A stretch of 64,000 bases of DNA from Luzula sylvatica (Eukaryota > Streptophyta > Magnoliopsida > Poales > Juncaceae). This document shows positions 12,501 through 25,198 of the stretch, piece by piece (position 1 is the first letter of the stretch; each line of letters begins with the position of its first letter). The translations under genes and the position numbers were made by a program. A model generated the notes under the pieces. That model saw nothing but the letters and a program-made list of their open reading frames with translations, did not search any database and was not told the DNA's origin. The stretch covers positions 42,653,052 through 42,717,051 of the forward strand of contig OX326956.1 in the NCBI GenBank assembly GCA_946800325.1, written 5' to 3'.

Positions 12501-14099
12501 GCATTCTATAAGTTTCATGTTTTTCTCCATATTTTATTTCTCTCATCGTAATGCTGAGAATTAAGTTAGTCAATAAAAATTTTCAACATTTTCATTTATA
12601 TTTTCTCATTTCATGATATTTAATAATTCATTCGTTTTCTTATCCTAATATTTCTTCTTTGGATCCAATGATCTATTATGTTTTCTTATTTCACAATATT
12701 TAATCATTCATTAGTCATTCTCTCGCAATCAGCAAATGCGTTATCAGATTGTCCCTGTTATATGGAATAATACCCTTAATGCAAAACAATTATTTATACT
12801 CAATATTATTTGATAACATTATAATTATTGTAGTTTTTGAAATATTAATAAAATTTGAAAATTCAACACTAAATTTATCGATTCATGGAATGAAATGTCA
12901 AACAAGTTGACATTTGATATTTCTCGATGCTTAGATTCCACATCAATATAGAAATCAGCACTCAAATTAAATAAAAGTCCCATTGCAATTTGCAGTATTG
13001 TGACTATTGTCTATTTGATAACTATCCTCCTAATTTTTTGAATCACTCATTTTGTTTTACTGAAATTTGTGTATATTATCTGGTAATTTATTATTTTTTC
13101 CTTGATTGCTTTGGGTGGGGGTGGGCTGAAACCGAAAGCCAGCATGAAAGGTACTACTCATGAAAGGTACTACTCAGATGAGAAATATGGGCATTTGGGC
13201 CCATCAATCGACCAAGTCCAACATTCGGGTCACAAAAAAAAATCAGGAATGAGTTAATTGAAGTCTGAAGAGCTTAATTAAATTGCGCAGCGAGAATATT
13301 AATTATATATTTCATTGTAACACAAAATACATATAAATATAAAATATTGATAATACTATTTCATAATAAAATTATATTAACTAATTTATCTATGATTATG
13401 TATGTGTCTTACAATTGATTTACATTATGATGAAAAAAGTTTTATTTCTTTTTAATAAAAAAATAACACTTATATTAATGTCATTGTAAAATAATAACAT
13501 ATAAGATATAACATGATTTTACAAAAAAAAAACATAACAACAAATATTATATCATTGTTGTTCACAATATTTCATATAATATCAAATATAAAATTAATGA
13601 ATCATACAACATATGATGATAACATATCACTTATTATATAGTACTAACAATTTGTTATTGATTAAAAATGCAATAAAAATTATAAATGATATATCAAACT
13701 CAATAGTGAAAGTAATTTAATAAATAATATAAAAAATAATTTGGCATGAACATAAATAATTTTATATCATATGATTTTTGAAAATGTTATATTTAAAAAA
13801 TAACATTATTATATTATTTGATAAGTGTTTATAAATTTTAGAAATTACTTCGATGGATAATTTTTTTTTATTTCTATTATTTTTCAAAAGGATTAATATT
13901 AAATTTGTTTGGTCATAATTTTTAAAAACAAATATTAATATTTAAAATTCTATTATGTAAATAAATAATAAAAAAATTCTTTTGTAAAAATGCACTTTTT
14001 GCATTCATTTTTTACATTCTATTTTTACAAATTAAAATTATGGAAAATGGTATGTATGAATTATGTTAATATGGACGTCAAAAAAAAAAAGAGAAAACT
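9596..14099. other. 4.5-kb AT-rich gene desert
   Basis: The first ~100 bp is the 3' region of the F-box gene. No further coding region was seen. Small features include an (AT)n run at about 11680-11698 and a short tandem CATGAAAGGTACTACT repeat at about 13144-13177. Long AT-rich tracts match no element I can name. Confidence 0.5.
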
Positions 14100-14554
14100 A
14101 AAACGAATATATATGAAGAATTTTTAAAATGATTTTTTTTTAAATAATACTATTATGTGTTGTAGGTTTATAATATCACATATTAAGTTATTAGTATTAC
14201 ATATATAAACTTTTCATCTTCCATTTCATTCACATTTGATCAAGTAATCTTATGTGAAATGATAAACAATTGAATAAACTTAGTTTAACATGAACATAAC
14301 CAATAATAATAGTCCACATCATTAATATATGATGATGTGGATTTCTAAGAATCCTTAAAACATAGTGTAAAATAAAAGAAATTTAAATGACTACAAAGAA
14401 AAAATGTTTATAAAAAATCAATGATTAATCAATGGTCTAAATTTTGTCACATATCATAATCTAATGGCTAAAAATTTTTGATGAAAAAGTGATGATGTGG
14501 CACAAGAAAAATTGCACAAATTTGGGTCCAAAATAAGGGTGGTGGTAAATTAGA
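14100..14554 (-). mobile_element. Helitron 5' terminal region, minus strand (3' end not found)
   Basis: On the minus strand, starting after an A at 14555, it reads TCTAATTTACCACCACCC, then TTATTTTGGACCCAAATTTG and a CCACATCATCAC motif. This is the typical layout of a plant Helitron 5' end, and it aligns with the 5' end of the Helitron at 54538-55245. No CTAG with a GC hairpin was found at the expected far end, so the element is probably truncated. Confidence 0.45.
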
Positions 14555-14769
14555 TCTTATAATTGAATCAATCAAACTAAACATTGATTTGAGTGATAAT
14601 CAATCCAATTAATTTCTTTAATTCTCTTCGATCCCCACATGATGGAATGGGAAGTCATAGAGCGACTCTGACGCATGTAGGAGAGTTTTTGATGGGCTCA
14701 GATCCTTTGCATGATTTCATGTAAGGAGAAAGAGAGCTCATCACAATTTCGAAAAAAACCTAATGAAAA

Positions 14770-14796
14770 AAACCCTAAACCCTAAACCCTAAACCC
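14770..14796 (+). repeat. Interstitial telomere-type repeat
   Basis: Nearly four exact units of AAACCCT, the plant telomere repeat, lie here. The tract is internal. It follows a purine-rich stretch that resembles a plant 5' leader with a telo-box, so it may come from a lost promoter and not from a chromosome end. Confidence 0.85.
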
Positions 14797-14905
14797 AACA
14801 TGTAAATAAAAATGACCAAAATGTAATTTTTCAAAAAAAAAAATTAAAATGTAAATAAAAAGGACCAAAATGTAATTTAAAAAAAAAATTTAAAAAGGTA
14901 AAATC

Positions 14906-15049
14906 GAACAGTAACTATATTTATGAACAGTAAGTATGAACAGTAACAACATTTATGAACAGTACCTGTGAACAGTATAGTATTATTTAGTGAACAGTAT
15001 TGAACAGTAGTATTATTTAGTGAACAGTATTTTGGGTATTTGAACAGTA
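14906..15049 (+). repeat. Cluster of nine GAACAGTA motifs
   Basis: Nine copies of GAACAGTA occur in 144 bp at irregular spacing. Some are embedded in larger repeats such as TAGTATTATTTAGTGAACAG, present twice. No open frame is associated. Such clusters occur in subterminal regions of plant transposons, but no termini were identified here. Confidence 0.7.
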
Positions 15050-15732
15050 CTTTGGGACACGTGTCAATTTCTCCTCATCTGTTCGCGATTAGGACTATGT
15101 AAGATATTAATATTTTTTATAAATCGGTATTTAAATCTTCAGATGATGTCATTCGAAATTTCTGAGTACATCCATTGATTGTATGTCACTTTTACATGAC
15201 TTGGTAAATGGTAAACAATAGTTTGGGTGATGAATTTTATTTTGTTAAATCCAAATTATATATTTGGGTGAAGAATATGAAATAATATGTTTCATTTTTC
15301 CCCCATATCATATGTAACATTTATTACGACTCGCGCATCTTCTCCATCTTCAAATTTATAAAGATAATTATACATAATTAGAAAAATAATTATATATGAT
15401 TATTACTAGACTAAGCAAGGTAAAATAAAGTGTAGCCTCAAAGAAATATAAATGATGAATCATTTTAAATTAGTTTCTTCAAGTGTTTTTTGTTCTTGAA
15501 TTTTTTTGCAATTGATATGTGTGTATGTCATGTCAAGACATTTACATATAATTCCGTTTAAATGTTATTTTTGTTTTGAGCTCCATATTAATATTGTTTT
15601 CTTCAAGTTCATTTCGCGTTTAAATATACGAAAATAATTTATATATGTGCGAAGAAATAACTACAAAAACTACCCATCATTGAATAGTTAGATGTTTATA
15701 ATATATTGTAAAAGTTTAAAATTAAATTTCGT

Positions 15733-16589
15733 GAGAGCGCTGGCGGCTAGGGTTTCGCGAGGCAAACGCCAGGCGACTCTGGAGGCGAGGCGGAGGGCGA
15801 CCTAGGGTTTCTGGAGGCGACTCTGGAGGCGAGGCGTCGGCGTCCGACGGCGGCGAATCGAGGGTGAACCGAGGGCGATCGCCAGGCGACTGTGAGGGCG
15901 AGGAGGCGACTGGAGGCAAACCGACGCCGACTGGGGCACCGACTGGCGACTGGCGCCGACTGCCGACTGGCGACTGGCGCCGACTGCCGACTGGAGGCGA
16001 CTGGACTGGAGGCGACTGGACTGGAGGCGACTGGAGGCGACTGGTAGGGGCGCCGACTGGTGCCGACTGGCGACTGGAGACAGGTGCTGACTGGCGACGG
16101 GAGGAAGGGGGCGCCAACTGGCCACAGCGACTGACGACGACGGGGCGAAACCCTAGCCGCCATCGAGGCGATTTTGGAGCTCCTCGAAGAGCAAAAACTC
16201 GGGCCGATTTGGGGTGTCGGCAAAAGGGCGACGAAAGGAAAAAGCGGGAAAGGAAAAAGGAAAATCGAAAAAACGCGAGGCTGGAGCCGAGTATGGGGCG
16301 AGACTGGGACGAGTCTGGGGCGAGTCTGGGGGCGAGTCCGAGAGCGACGGGCCGCGACAGCGACGGTGACAGCTTCGATGACAATCAGAGCTCGCGTGAC
16401 ATACCGAGGGCAGAGAGAGGTTGCGTTCGTCTAAGGATAGCCGAAAGCATCATCTCTCGGCATGTATCTTACTTTTGCAATTATAATTTATTTTTGCGAA
16501 ACTACTTTTTTACATTTATCATGTAAAATCGTACCAATGTATCAAACTCTGCTTTAATATATTAAAAGAGGCTTCGCCTCTTTAGTTTT

Positions 16590-16617
<28 letters not shown>
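15733..16617 (+). mobile_element. GC-rich poly(A) retroposon, copy 1, with 15-bp TSD
   Basis: The element ends in 26 A residues (16592-16617). It is flanked by the 15-bp direct repeat AAAATTAAATTTCGT at 15718-15732 and 16614-16628, the second copy overlapping the end of the A-tail. Tail and TSD together are the hallmark of LINE-type retroposition. The 5' half is strongly GC-rich and made of short tandem units (GGCGACTGG, CGCCGACTGCCGACT; about 15900-16090). The 3' end has a small hairpin, GAGGCTTCGCCTC, just before TTTAGTTTTTC and the tail. A 5'-truncated copy lies inverted at 40501-40967. Long open frames exist on both strands because the repeat units lack stops; no protein domain is recognised. 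Confidence 0.8.
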
Positions 16618-16621
<4 letters not shown>

Positions 16622-16628
16622 ATTTCGT

Positions 16629-18286
16629 CCGCAACAAATTAAAAGAAAATTGCCATGCCAAGACTTTTTAATTAATATCTAAGCAATGTTACATTAATAA
16701 CTAAGTAACATTTCGAAACGAAACTGGAAGAAACAAGAGATTTTTCTCACCTTAAGTAAACAACCTAATGAAACTATTTTTGTTACAATCTATTTAAGAA
16801 TTTTAAAATCAATTCTTGGTAATGTTTGTTTGTAATGCGTGGAAAATGCGTGGAACGAAACGATAAATCATTGTTTAAATGTTTTTATCGATGAAATAGT
16901 GGTTAAACGGTTTAAACATTTACTAATATTGATAATAATTCATCATATATAATATTATATTTTTCAAAAATTATAACAATTATAATTCAAATTCATAGAT
17001 AAAACAAAAATTTCTTTTAACTTCACATATTAGTTTATTATCCAAAAGATGCACGAATTGGCATTCGTATCATTGCAAATCATCCCGTGATTATTTTCAA
17101 TTAATGGTTATCCTCAAATGTCTCAAAAATTATTTTCTTCTAAGAAAATCTGGAATTTTCTTTTCAATTATCGGAAGTAAAATTCTAGAGCATATATTTT
17201 GTATAAATTTTTTCAAGCTTGTATATATTTCAAAATTGAGAGACTATTAAGCAAAATTTATAAACTATTAAGCAAAAATTATTTGTCATGCAAAATTTAT
17301 TTATAGATCATTCAATTTCTCACTACTCATCTTCAATCACATATTATTTATTTTTTTGAAAAAAAATCACATATTATTTATGAACTATTAAGCAAAATTA
17401 ACTCATTTTTCTCACAGCTGGTATTTACTTATTTTACATAACAAATAATAGTGAAAATTCTATGTAGATTATTTTTCTTGTGACATATTCTTTGTCAAAA
17501 TGATATTTTATATATTTATCAATTAATAATACAGACTTTCGATTTTGAAAGAAGATCTTCCATAAAAAAAAATTACTGTAAAACTCTCCAATAATAATAA
17601 ACTCACACTATATTGTCTCTTATTTCTTCTCCCCACTGATAATACTAACAATTTTCTTGGCCTTGAAATTCACTGCCTTTTAAAGCAAGCTTTCTTCACC
17701 TTCCTCTAAGAAAATTCTTGCCCGTCTGCAATTACTATCATTATCTTCTTCATTTCCTCCATAAATTCATTCCTGTTGTTATAACGACAAATTTATAAAT
17801 GTAGTTATACTTAGTAAAGACGCAAAATTACCGATAATATAAACCTAAGTCGAATCAATTGATTCCCAACCAAAAGACTATACATCTTTACACAATACAT
17901 TTTTTTTATAATATTCACAATAAATTATCTTATTTTTCATTAATAAAATTTGTTTTAATAAAATATTCGCGATCATTTTCCTAGTTAATCATAATTTAGC
18001 AAAAATATTTGGCCATATGCAGAAAATATATTAAAACAGAAAATTATTTAATTATGTCAACAAAAAAAATCCAGCAACCTCGATTCCATATCAAAAAATC
18101 ATTGAACTGAAATAAAAATAAAATAAATATTTCCTTTCCGTATAAATTTAGTTCTAAAAATACTACTTCCCAATTTTCCAAACCTTTTCCAAAACTCATT
18201 TTTAAGGCCTTCAAATATAAGTCTAGAATTTCTAGACATTAATATTGTACAATACAAAAAGCCCATGGACCCAGACCAAGGCCATT
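16629..18286. other. Upstream region of the TFIIS-M/SPOC gene
   Basis: AT-rich sequence with no supported gene or transposon terminus. The last 50 bp before the TATA box contain GCCCA and GGCC motifs of the kind found in housekeeping plant promoters. Confidence 0.4.
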
Positions 18287-18294
18287 TATATAAA
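18287..18294 (+). promoter_or_regulatory. TATA box of the TFIIS-M/SPOC gene
   Basis: TATATAAA is followed by a CT-repeat leader (about 18367-18387). A leader exon ends at 18463 (GAG|GTAATT) and an acceptor lies at 18928-18929 (TGCAG|A), giving a 466-bp intron in the 5' UTR ahead of the ATG at 18968. Confidence 0.6.
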
Positions 18295-18967
18295 CCGACT
18301 CCACCAAACCTGTTTATTTTAGCTCGCCCTTATCAGCCCTATCTCGTGCTAACCAGTCACGCCGCGCTCTCTCTCTCTCTCTCTCTCGCGATCGATTCAC
18401 CTCTCGACGGTAGAGCTCAGCTTAGTATCGAATCGGGAGATCCGATTCGCAGTTTTTCTTGAGGTAATTTCCTGTCTGATCTTGATTTCGATTCAATTTT
18501 TGTTTTCGTTTTTGCGATTTTTTGTGATTTTTTGTCCATGCTTTTATTTAATTTTAGGTTTTTTTGATACCTGAAATTAGTATGTTCTAATTGTCCGTGT
18601 ACTTGTCAGTAATTGTTGTGTGTATTGGATTTTTATATCCTACTTTAGAGTTTTTGGACTTAGGGTTTACTATTACATTGTATGAACGAAGTTTATGCAT
18701 TTTGTATTGATTGAGATATTGAATTAGGCTTATTACATCGGGCATGCAAGTTTCTGTCTCCTTTTTCAAAAAAAATTAAGTCCTTTATTTTAGCATGGTT
18801 TAGCATATGATTTGTGCTTGCTCATAAGTGTTTTATCTATAAACCTTTGGATTTGTTATAAAATTGTTTCTTTTGTTCTTATTGCGATGAAGAATCAATA
18901 TAGTAACACTTCTTTTTTGTTAAATGCAGAGGAATTTATAACAATTCGCTGAAAATTATTTCGTCTG

Positions 18968-21900
18968 ATGGAGCTTTCAAAGCCAGGCCAAACAACTGCG
19001 TTTCAAACCAGCATGACACCATCTCAAGTACCCTCGTCAGACAATCAATTTCCCATTTTTACCCCTACAAATTGGACATTACTCCAAAATCGACCCAATC
19101 TTCCAAACCCTAATACTCTACCTATTCGACCATTTGCTGGTTCTCGCATTTTAATGCCATGGGAACACGTAACAGTACAGCCCCCAAATCAAAGACCCGA
19201 TAAAATGCTAAATGCCCAAATTACCCCTCCATCAAACAAGAGACTAGCTCAAATCGAGCCTTCACCTAAATCTTCAGCTATGAAAGGGTTTTCTCGACAA
19301 AATTCGAATAAAAGGCCTATACAACAAATTGAGTCGTCTCAGAAGACTCAATCTAATGCTGCAATCGAGTCTGTTAGGTCGAAATTGAGAGAATCATTAG
19401 CTGGCGCTTTTTCTGTTTCTACTGGAGAGAAAAGCAACGAAGATGCTCAAGATCGAACTGGAGTGGATAAAGAGACTAACGATTCAAAACTAGAAAATAT
19501 CGTAAATATAAACCCTGATCAAGAGGCTACTATATTAGTAGACGAGCTATTACAAGGAAACGGGCTTTCTTGGGCTGCTGATTTAACCCTACTTTCCCAA
19601 AATACCCCTGATAAAAAACGCCAATTTTCACTACAAGATGCAAAAAACCTAGCTTCCCAAATTGAAGCGGAACTATTCCATCTCTTCGGAGGCGTAAACA
19701 AGAAATACAAAGAAAAGGGCCGATCATTACTATTCAACCTAAAAGACCAAAGTAACCCTGAACTAAGAGAACGGGTGTTAAATGGCGAAATTACCCCTGA
19801 AAGACTCTGCAACATGTCCGCCGAAGAATTAGCTTCGAAAGAACTGAGCGAATGGCGTCAAGCCAAAGCTCAAGAAATGGCCGAAGCGATAGTTCTCGTC
19901 GAGGATTCGGGTATGGATGCGCGTAAACGGGTCAAGAAAACCCATAAAGGGGAATTCGAGGTGATGGAAGAAGAGCAGGATACTACCTTCTCTTTGGAAG
20001 CAGAAATCAAAGCAGGTGCTGGCGTGAGTACCCGGGTCGAACCCGTTAAGGACTCCGGTTCGGGTAAGGTTGATGGAGATGAAGGCTCGGATTTAATGCT
20101 TGAGCTGATGGGGGAAGGGTTTAGAGATGTGGATCATTTATCGCCTGTGGTTACTTTGGACGAGTTCATGAAGGATCTCGATTCCGAACCCCCTTTCGTC
20201 GATATTGCGATTGTGAAAGCCGATGAAGTGGCGCTGATGTCAGCAAACGATGATAAAGTCGAGAAAAAGGAAAAGAGTGATGATGTGGACGAGGATGGCG
20301 AGAAGGAGAAGAATGCCGTGGTGAGCGATGATGATGGTGTTAAGGAGAGTAAGGACGAAGGCGGTGAGGAGAGTAAGGTGAAATCTGCTCCAGTTGAGGA
20401 TAAACTGGAGGTGTCCAGTGAGATTGATGTGGAGGAGTTGAAGGAAGATGCGATTTGGGAAGGGGTGGTACAATTGAACGTGTCGGCTCTTGCTAGTGTC
20501 GTTGCACTCTACAAAAGGTCTTTATAACTTAATAAATTCTTAAATTTCTTTTATTTTTTTTCAGTAATTGGTATGGTTTTGACCATAAATTTTGAAATTA
20601 GAAGAGTTAGTGTTTTAATTTTTGGATTTATCATATTTTACAAAATTGGACACCTTTTTGTTCTTTTGTTGAAAACTAACTGAAACTTGATGAGATGAGC
20701 TGAGCTGGCAAAAGGTAGAAGATTACTCAACACAGATTGCGTTGAGAAAGATCGAAGATGAATCGACAAATTTATCATCGATTGAATTTTGTACTTCAGA
20801 AAAAATATTGTGTAAAAATTTGTTAGTTTTTTTATAATCAGTTGAATTTTGTTTTTGTGGGTACTCCGAAATTAATGGACTATAATTGCTGTGAAGTCGA
20901 ACTATGAATGTGGTGCATGCCATGTCTGTGTCGTGTGTGTGTGTGTGTATTAACTTAAAAATTTCAGAAAAATTACGTACATATCCATAATACAAAGAAC
21001 TCTTAAAAATATCATGTCATTTATGAGTTATGACCAGTTAACCTAGCAATAAATATAACTTAGATTTCTGTCAAATCGTCACTGCACTGTAATATGATTG
21101 ATTTTAATTTTTATCCAATTTTTATTGCTGAATTTTGCTGTATAAGCATTACAAGAAGTCTAATATATTCTTTTTTTATTTTTGTAATTTTCAGTGGTGA
21201 GAAACCTTCGATGAAGGAATGGCCAGGATTTATCGAGATCAAAGGAAGGGTTAGATTAGATCCGTTCGAAAAGTTCCTCAAAGATCTTCCTCTCTCTCGC
21301 TCTCGTGCCATAATGGTATTATTCATTTCCCTTTTTCTTTCCTTATTTGATATTCTTGACTTTCCATTAATTGTGCCACAATTATGCATGCATGGTAAAA
21401 TTATTTAAATTATATCTTTTCTGAATCTTTCGTCTTTACAGCTCGCACAAATTAAATGGAAGGATGGCTCAATGGAGAGTGGTCGTCAGAACTTGTCAGA
21501 GGTTCGTTCCTTCTCCTCAAATCTCGTTTCATCTATTTTTTCTAATTATTTTCTGAAATTGTTAATTTACTTTTACGCAGACAATCGAGTCGTACATTAC
21601 AGATGCGAGAGTAGGACTCGCCGAACCAGGTCCAGGAGTGGAACTCTATCTATGCCCATCCAACGAAAAAATGCTGGAATTATTCAAAAAACTCCTCCCA
21701 AAGGACCTTTCTGAAAATCTACTCCCCTCCAAAAACACATTAATCGGCGTAATTGTTTGGAGACGCCCCCTCGTAGCGACAATTTCGCCTAGGACCCCCT
21801 CCCAACAACACAATAATTCCAAATTGCAATCTAACATTAACAACTCAAGAAAAGAACAAATTCACAAATCGACTCCTCGATCGTCCGTCAGAAAACAACA

Positions 21901-22525
21901 ACCCGTTCGTACCGATAAATCTGACGGCAACGAGGATGAAGATGACGTGCCGCCTGGTTTTGGGCATATGGTTAATAAGGTTAATAATAATTATAATAAT
22001 AACAAGGACGATGATGATTTGCCAGAATTTGATTTCCGTACCGCCTCGAAGAATGTTTCTTGTGTTGTAAAACCGGTACAGCAAATGAGGGATTTGATTC
22101 AGAAATATGGTCATGGTAATTCTAGTGGTAGTAGTAGTAATATTAATAGTAGTAAAAAATCAAAGTCTTGGGATGATGATGATGACATCCCAGAATGGAA
22201 CCCAAATCAGGATCATGTTAAAATCCAGAATTTACAATCCTTGCAAAGTGTACAAGTACAACATGCTGTTCATTCAAACAATCAGTTTATTCCACCAACT
22301 CAGCAAAACTTGCAGTCTTTGCAACCTCCACTTGTTCAGACTAATTTTAGGGCTCCTTTAATTATGCAACCAAATAATTATCCAGTTAATAATACTAATA
22401 ATAATAATAATAATCAGTGGTGGAATCAGCAACAACAGAGTCAATATGGATATAGAATGCCAAATAACGGAACTCAGACTTGGAGACCTGATTTTCAAGG
22501 AAACAATAATAATAGAAATGCTTAG
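18968..22525 (+). CDS. TFIIS central-domain / SPOC-domain nuclear protein
   Basis: Four coding exons (18968-20517, 21195-21315, 21442-21501, 21581-22525), all GT-AG, join in frame to 891 residues. A TFIIS-M type domain spans about 134-310 (VRSKLRESLAGAF ... ELRERVLNGEITPERL, then SAEELASKELSEWR). A conserved TLDEFMKDLDSEPPF motif lies near 396 and an acidic linker at about 425-490. A SPOC domain follows at about 496-639 (IWEGVVQLNV ... KEWPGFIEIKGRV ... VELYLCPSNEKM ... LIGVIVWRR), with its start on exon 1 and its end on exon 4. The tail is rich in Asn and Gln with three acidic DD-x-P motifs. This order matches the plant SPOC/transcription elongation factor S-II family (for example At5g11430, At5g25520), probably chromatin- or RNA polymerase II-associated. 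The TFIIS zinc ribbon is absent, so it is not itself TFIIS. The exact role is unknown. Confidence 0.9.
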
Positions 22526-23523
22526 TTTCGTTTCATTGTTTTTAGGATATTTTTTATGTATTTTTTTTTTCTTTGGAGTTTTGTTGGCACTGTAAATTAG
22601 TTTTTTTCTCTGGTTTATATGTATGCTATCATAATGTTAATGGACTGCCTGCCTCGTGACAGTATTTATTTGTTTTCTATTTTCAATTTGGTTATCTTGA
22701 ATTAGGTCGTAGAAATTAGTGGATTCCAGCAAAGCAAATTATTGGCCCGTTTATGGTCCTTTTATTCCTCAGTGCCTTGATTGATGGTAGTTTGTTTGCT
22801 TTTTATCTTCTTTATTAATATTCTATTCGATGCAACTATAAGACGATATATTTTTTTGGAAGAATCTTCTTTATGTTGGTGTGTTTCTATCTGAATTGAT
22901 CTAAAATTTTATATCTTTATATTTTATTTTATTTTATTTTATTTTGGGTATCATATATTGTTGTTGTTGTTCCTTCCTACATATTGTTGTTGTATATCCA
23001 GCTTTTCTGCAATATCATTTATTATTTTTGAAAGTTCTCTCATTATGATTATAGAAAATGGACGTCACATGGATCATAGCCAAACTTACATGGCGTATTT
23101 ATGTTTTGGGCCCTCCTGATTCCCACAATTTTTTTTTTTTTACACCATTACAAGATCTAAATTTAAATGTTTTCTTCAGGTCCAAATTAAAAATAATGAA
23201 AAATTGTTTCGTAAATAAATAAACTAATAAAATAACCATCGCAATATCACTACCCGAAAGTAAAATGTTATATAAACAAAAGATGAATATATAAAAAAGA
23301 AAAAGAAAACAGTATATTAGGCTAACATTATTTTTTTTCAACAATTACAAGAAAAAAATTCAATATATATATATATATATATACACCTGAGCGATTAATA
23401 AACTCCTACGACATTACAATGATAACCTCCCACGATAAACCACATCATTTTTCGATCTTACTACAAATAAAAGAATTGTGTTCGAAAAAATAGGAAATTT
23501 AAAATTTAAAGGTTAATATTTTT
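22526..23523. other. Intergenic region between convergent genes
   Basis: It holds the 3' ends of the SPOC gene (+) and BAHD gene 1 (-). Simple repeats are present: (ATTTT)n at about 22919-22945 and (AT)n at about 23364-23382. No further gene was seen. Confidence 0.5.
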
Positions 23524-25019
23524 CTAATCCATCCTCATCATCCCCTCATGAAACATTCCAACGCAGCTCGGTGTGACACACTGCGTAATGAGTCGAGCAC
23601 CGGGCTTATCAACACTGGGTCGGACCAAAATGCACGTCGCAATGTAGTCCAAATTTGTCAAAGGCACGACATGAAACGGTTGGCCCCAACCGTAATCGAC
23701 CTCCGCGAACCCAAGCCTGGTCCAATCAGACACCAATAACGTGTCATAATCCGACGTGATTTGAAACGGGTCCCCGGAAAGCTCCCCTTTCCCCCATTTG
23801 TTGAACTCGACAGGCAATCTCTTCTTGCCTTCCTTAATCAACTTGACGATGTCAACTACAGAAGAATTCGAAATAATTTCTGCGCTGGCAGATACGCGCA
23901 TGATATAATAACAATTACCATAAAACCCACTAGACAACTTATTATGCAATACCGGTCTCGCATTCATCGCGAAGCACAAATTTAGACGAGTATCTGGAGC
24001 GAACCCAATGGCACGTGACCGGCTTTGCCAGGCTTTTGCGATTAGAACCTCAAAAGCCGAGCATCGCGAACCAGTCTGTTCTATAAATTGGTTTTTGAAA
24101 TGGTTGATGTACTCGACCGAAATGTCCATTGCTAGATACTCGAGTTTCAGACCTGACGGCTGAGGAAGCAGGCCAATTGGGGCGGAAGGTGGATTAGGGA
24201 TGACCTCGCGACACCAAGCTGGTTCGATCGATGGACCGGGTTGGCCACGGGCTAACTCGCCCACCGCAGACATAAATTGGGCTGCACCGGGCCCGTCTGC
24301 GACCACGTGGCTGAATCGGTAGCCCACCACGAAGCCTCCACATGTGAACTCAGTAACCTGAAAAATAATAAAACATATTATTTATTTAATATCTTTTATG
24401 TTACTTATTATTCATGTGAAAAAGTCAAGATCTAGAAAGTAGAAAAAATCATACAAAGAAGGTTCTCTGTCATTGTATATTCTTTTAGATTTTTAGTGTA
24501 CCAGGCCTACTAAATTAAATTCTCGCACTTACGTGACTACGTCCCTGAAAAGCATATATGCAGAAAAACCCCAAAAAGATTCAAATTTACCTGCACAAGC
24601 AAAATTAGAGATTTCTCTTGAGAAGGAGGCATCTTGGGCTGAGGATGAGGCAGCAATTCATCTTTATCAATCCGCAATGGGTACTCCAGGTAATCCACCT
24701 CCTTCAACGTACAGCTGGCCGTCGCCTTTATAAACCAGACACCCTCAGCCGTACAGTCGACCCACAACCGCCGGTCATCATCGTTCTCAGTTAACCTCCC
24801 AGCAAAAGGGTAGTAATACACAAGAGCACTTCCCAGAGCCTTCTCTATTGTAGAGGAAGGTTCATCGCCGTGCTTGAACACGTGGAGCGATTCTATCAGT
24901 GCTTGCTGAGTCGGGTAGCGATCCAGCCAAGAAAGTGGTAGCTGGCCGGCCGGCGTCTGACAAGATGGGCCCACTAGCTTTTGGCTTAGTCGTTTCACTG
25001 TGGGTGCATTGCTCGTCAT
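23524..25019 (-). CDS. BAHD acyltransferase 1
   Basis: Two exons on the minus strand (25019-24591 and 24357-23524), separated by a 233-bp GT-AG phase-0 intron, encode 420 residues, the usual BAHD length. The catalytic HXXXD is HVVAD at 160-164 and the structural DFGWG motif is DYGWG at 364-368. N-terminal [21 protein letters not shown] and YYPFAGRL are typical of the benzyl-alcohol benzoyltransferase/acyl transferase 4-like branch. These cytosolic enzymes move an acyl group from acyl-CoA to an alcohol or amine; the substrates cannot be read from sequence. I start at the ATG at 25019: the frame is open further up, but only with a TTG. It is paralogous to the gene at 42348-44753 and shares the intron position exactly. 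Confidence 0.92.
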
Positions 25020-25190
25020 GTCGATGAGCAAGTTTGGTTCTTGGTAGAGAGAAAAGCTACACTGAGGTAACCAAACTTAAAGCGAGCTTGAGGTATTAAT
25101 AATGGGGTAGTTGGAAGTGGAACTTAGGAGTTAGTACTACGGCATTACGGAGGACTGGAGGAGGCAGGAACCTTACATGATGGTCTGTAG

Positions 25191-25198
25191 TTTATATA
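25191..25198 (-). promoter_or_regulatory. TATA box of BAHD gene 1
   Basis: TATATAAA on the minus strand, 172 bp upstream of the ATG at 25019, predicts a leader of roughly 140 bp. Confidence 0.55.

Noticed and set aside
14770..14796. Telomere repeat as evidence of a chromosome end
   Set aside because: Fewer than four units, with unique sequence and genes on both sides.
15722..16526. Long open frames on both strands (up to 220 codons) in the GC-rich region
   Set aside because: They follow from the short GGCGACTGG-type repeat, which lacks stops in several frames. There is no domain, and the region is a poly(A) retroposon with TSDs.
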